The position numbers and the translations under genes were made by a program. The notes below the pieces were generated by a model. It was not told where the DNA came from and made no database searches. It saw only the letters and a program-made list of their open reading frames with translations. From Zonotrichia leucophrys gambelii (lineage: Eukaryota > Chordata > Aves > Passeriformes > Passerellidae), in contig NC_088173.1 in the NCBI RefSeq assembly GCF_028769735.1, forward strand, positions 15,068,038 to 15,132,037: DNA of 64,000 bases, read 5' to 3'. Below are positions 63,466 to 64,000 of the stretch, piece after piece (positions within the stretch are counted from its first letter, which is position 1; every line of letters begins with the position of its first letter).

Positions 63466-64000
63466 ATGATCCTGAAGATGGCTGCCACTGTGGCCAGAGC
63501 ACAGGGAACTTTCCAGAAGGGCAGGCAGAGAGGCCAGACCAGTCACAGCCAGGTGCCTGCAGCCAGGGGAGCTTCAGTGAGGCAGACCCGGCTATGGAGT
63601 CCCTGGCTGGTGACCCGGGGGCCTCCAGAGGCCGCTGAGGGGGAGAGCGGACATCTTAAACCTGCAGCGTACCTAACAGCCTTGCTCTGACTCCAGGCTC
63701 GAAGAGTTTTATCTGGAGGCTTAGTGGACCACAAGTCAACTGTTTAACTTTAAAAAACCAGGAGAAAGCCGCAGGCCTCGGAGTACGGGGCAGTCCCTGT
63801 CAGGGAGCCGTGAGCAGCCAGGTGGCTGGGCCCGCCGCGCTGCCGTGTAAGCTGCCAGGAGAGCAGACAGGCTGCCACTTGAAGCTTCCACCTTTCAGCG
63901 GAAATGTACAGGAGCTGACATGCCGCCTCCAAGCGCCTCACTCCTGATGAACGAGCACACACACACCAAAGGGTGACACTTCACTGAAAGCTGACTTCCT
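63466..64000. other. GC- and CpG-rich segment running off the window
   Basis: Composition changes sharply at about 63466, with many CpG sites (e.g. GGGCCCGCCGCGCTGCCG, 63827-63844) in an otherwise AT-rich window. Frames of 63-82 codons are open on both strands (63408-63690 plus, 63750-63962 minus), but I recognise no protein. A short (CA)n run lies near 63955-63967. Candidates are the edge of a CpG island or first exon, the 5' region of a long LINE, or part of an endogenous retrovirus. The truncation at the window end prevents a choice. Confidence 0.4.

Overview
This window looks like bird nuclear DNA, most likely from a songbird. It is AT-rich (roughly one third G+C by eye) and has no bacterial or phage-like gene packing. 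Its interspersed repeats are avian: fragments of the LINE family CR1 whose tails end in the short ATTCTATG-type repeats, an LTR of the avian ERVL type, a solo LTR of the ERVK type, and a probable tRNA-derived SINE with a CR1-like tail, a kind I know from passerines. The species and chromosome cannot be named from the sequence alone.

I find no protein-coding gene, tRNA, rRNA or CRISPR array that I can defend. The open reading frames are short (at most 157 codons), scattered on both strands and mostly low-complexity. The only ones with recognisable protein sequence are decayed C-terminal pieces of the CR1 ORF2 protein, which share an HWNR-like motif. The window is therefore best read as a gene desert or the inside of a very large intron.

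Layout: 1-11.8 kb is AT-rich unique sequence. A minus-strand SINE-like element lies at 11.85-11.98 kb. Minus-strand CR1 fragments lie at 14.6, 30.4 and 33.6 kb. Plus-strand CR1 fragments lie at 34.4, 38.3, 50.4, 60.0 and 62.3 kb. A decayed minus-strand ERVL-type LTR is at 46.4 kb and an unclassified repeat-like patch at 51.85 kb. At 62.4-63.0 kb a 609-bp minus-strand ERVK-type solo LTR, flanked by a perfect 6-bp target duplication, sits inside the last CR1. The final ~530 bp (63.47-64.0 kb) turns abruptly GC- and CpG-rich and may be the edge of a CpG island, an exon or another element.

Recognisable mobile DNA makes up only about 7-8% of the window. The rest is unique AT-rich DNA with many short perfect inverted repeats. 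At three places between 9.7 and 16 kb an inverted repeat overlaps a short direct repeat, the footprint expected from template switching during replication. I did not find a new biological system. The points most worth a second look are these template-switch-like sites, the nested LTR that duplicates a consensus splice-donor sequence, the internally deleted CR1 copies and the GC-rich right edge.
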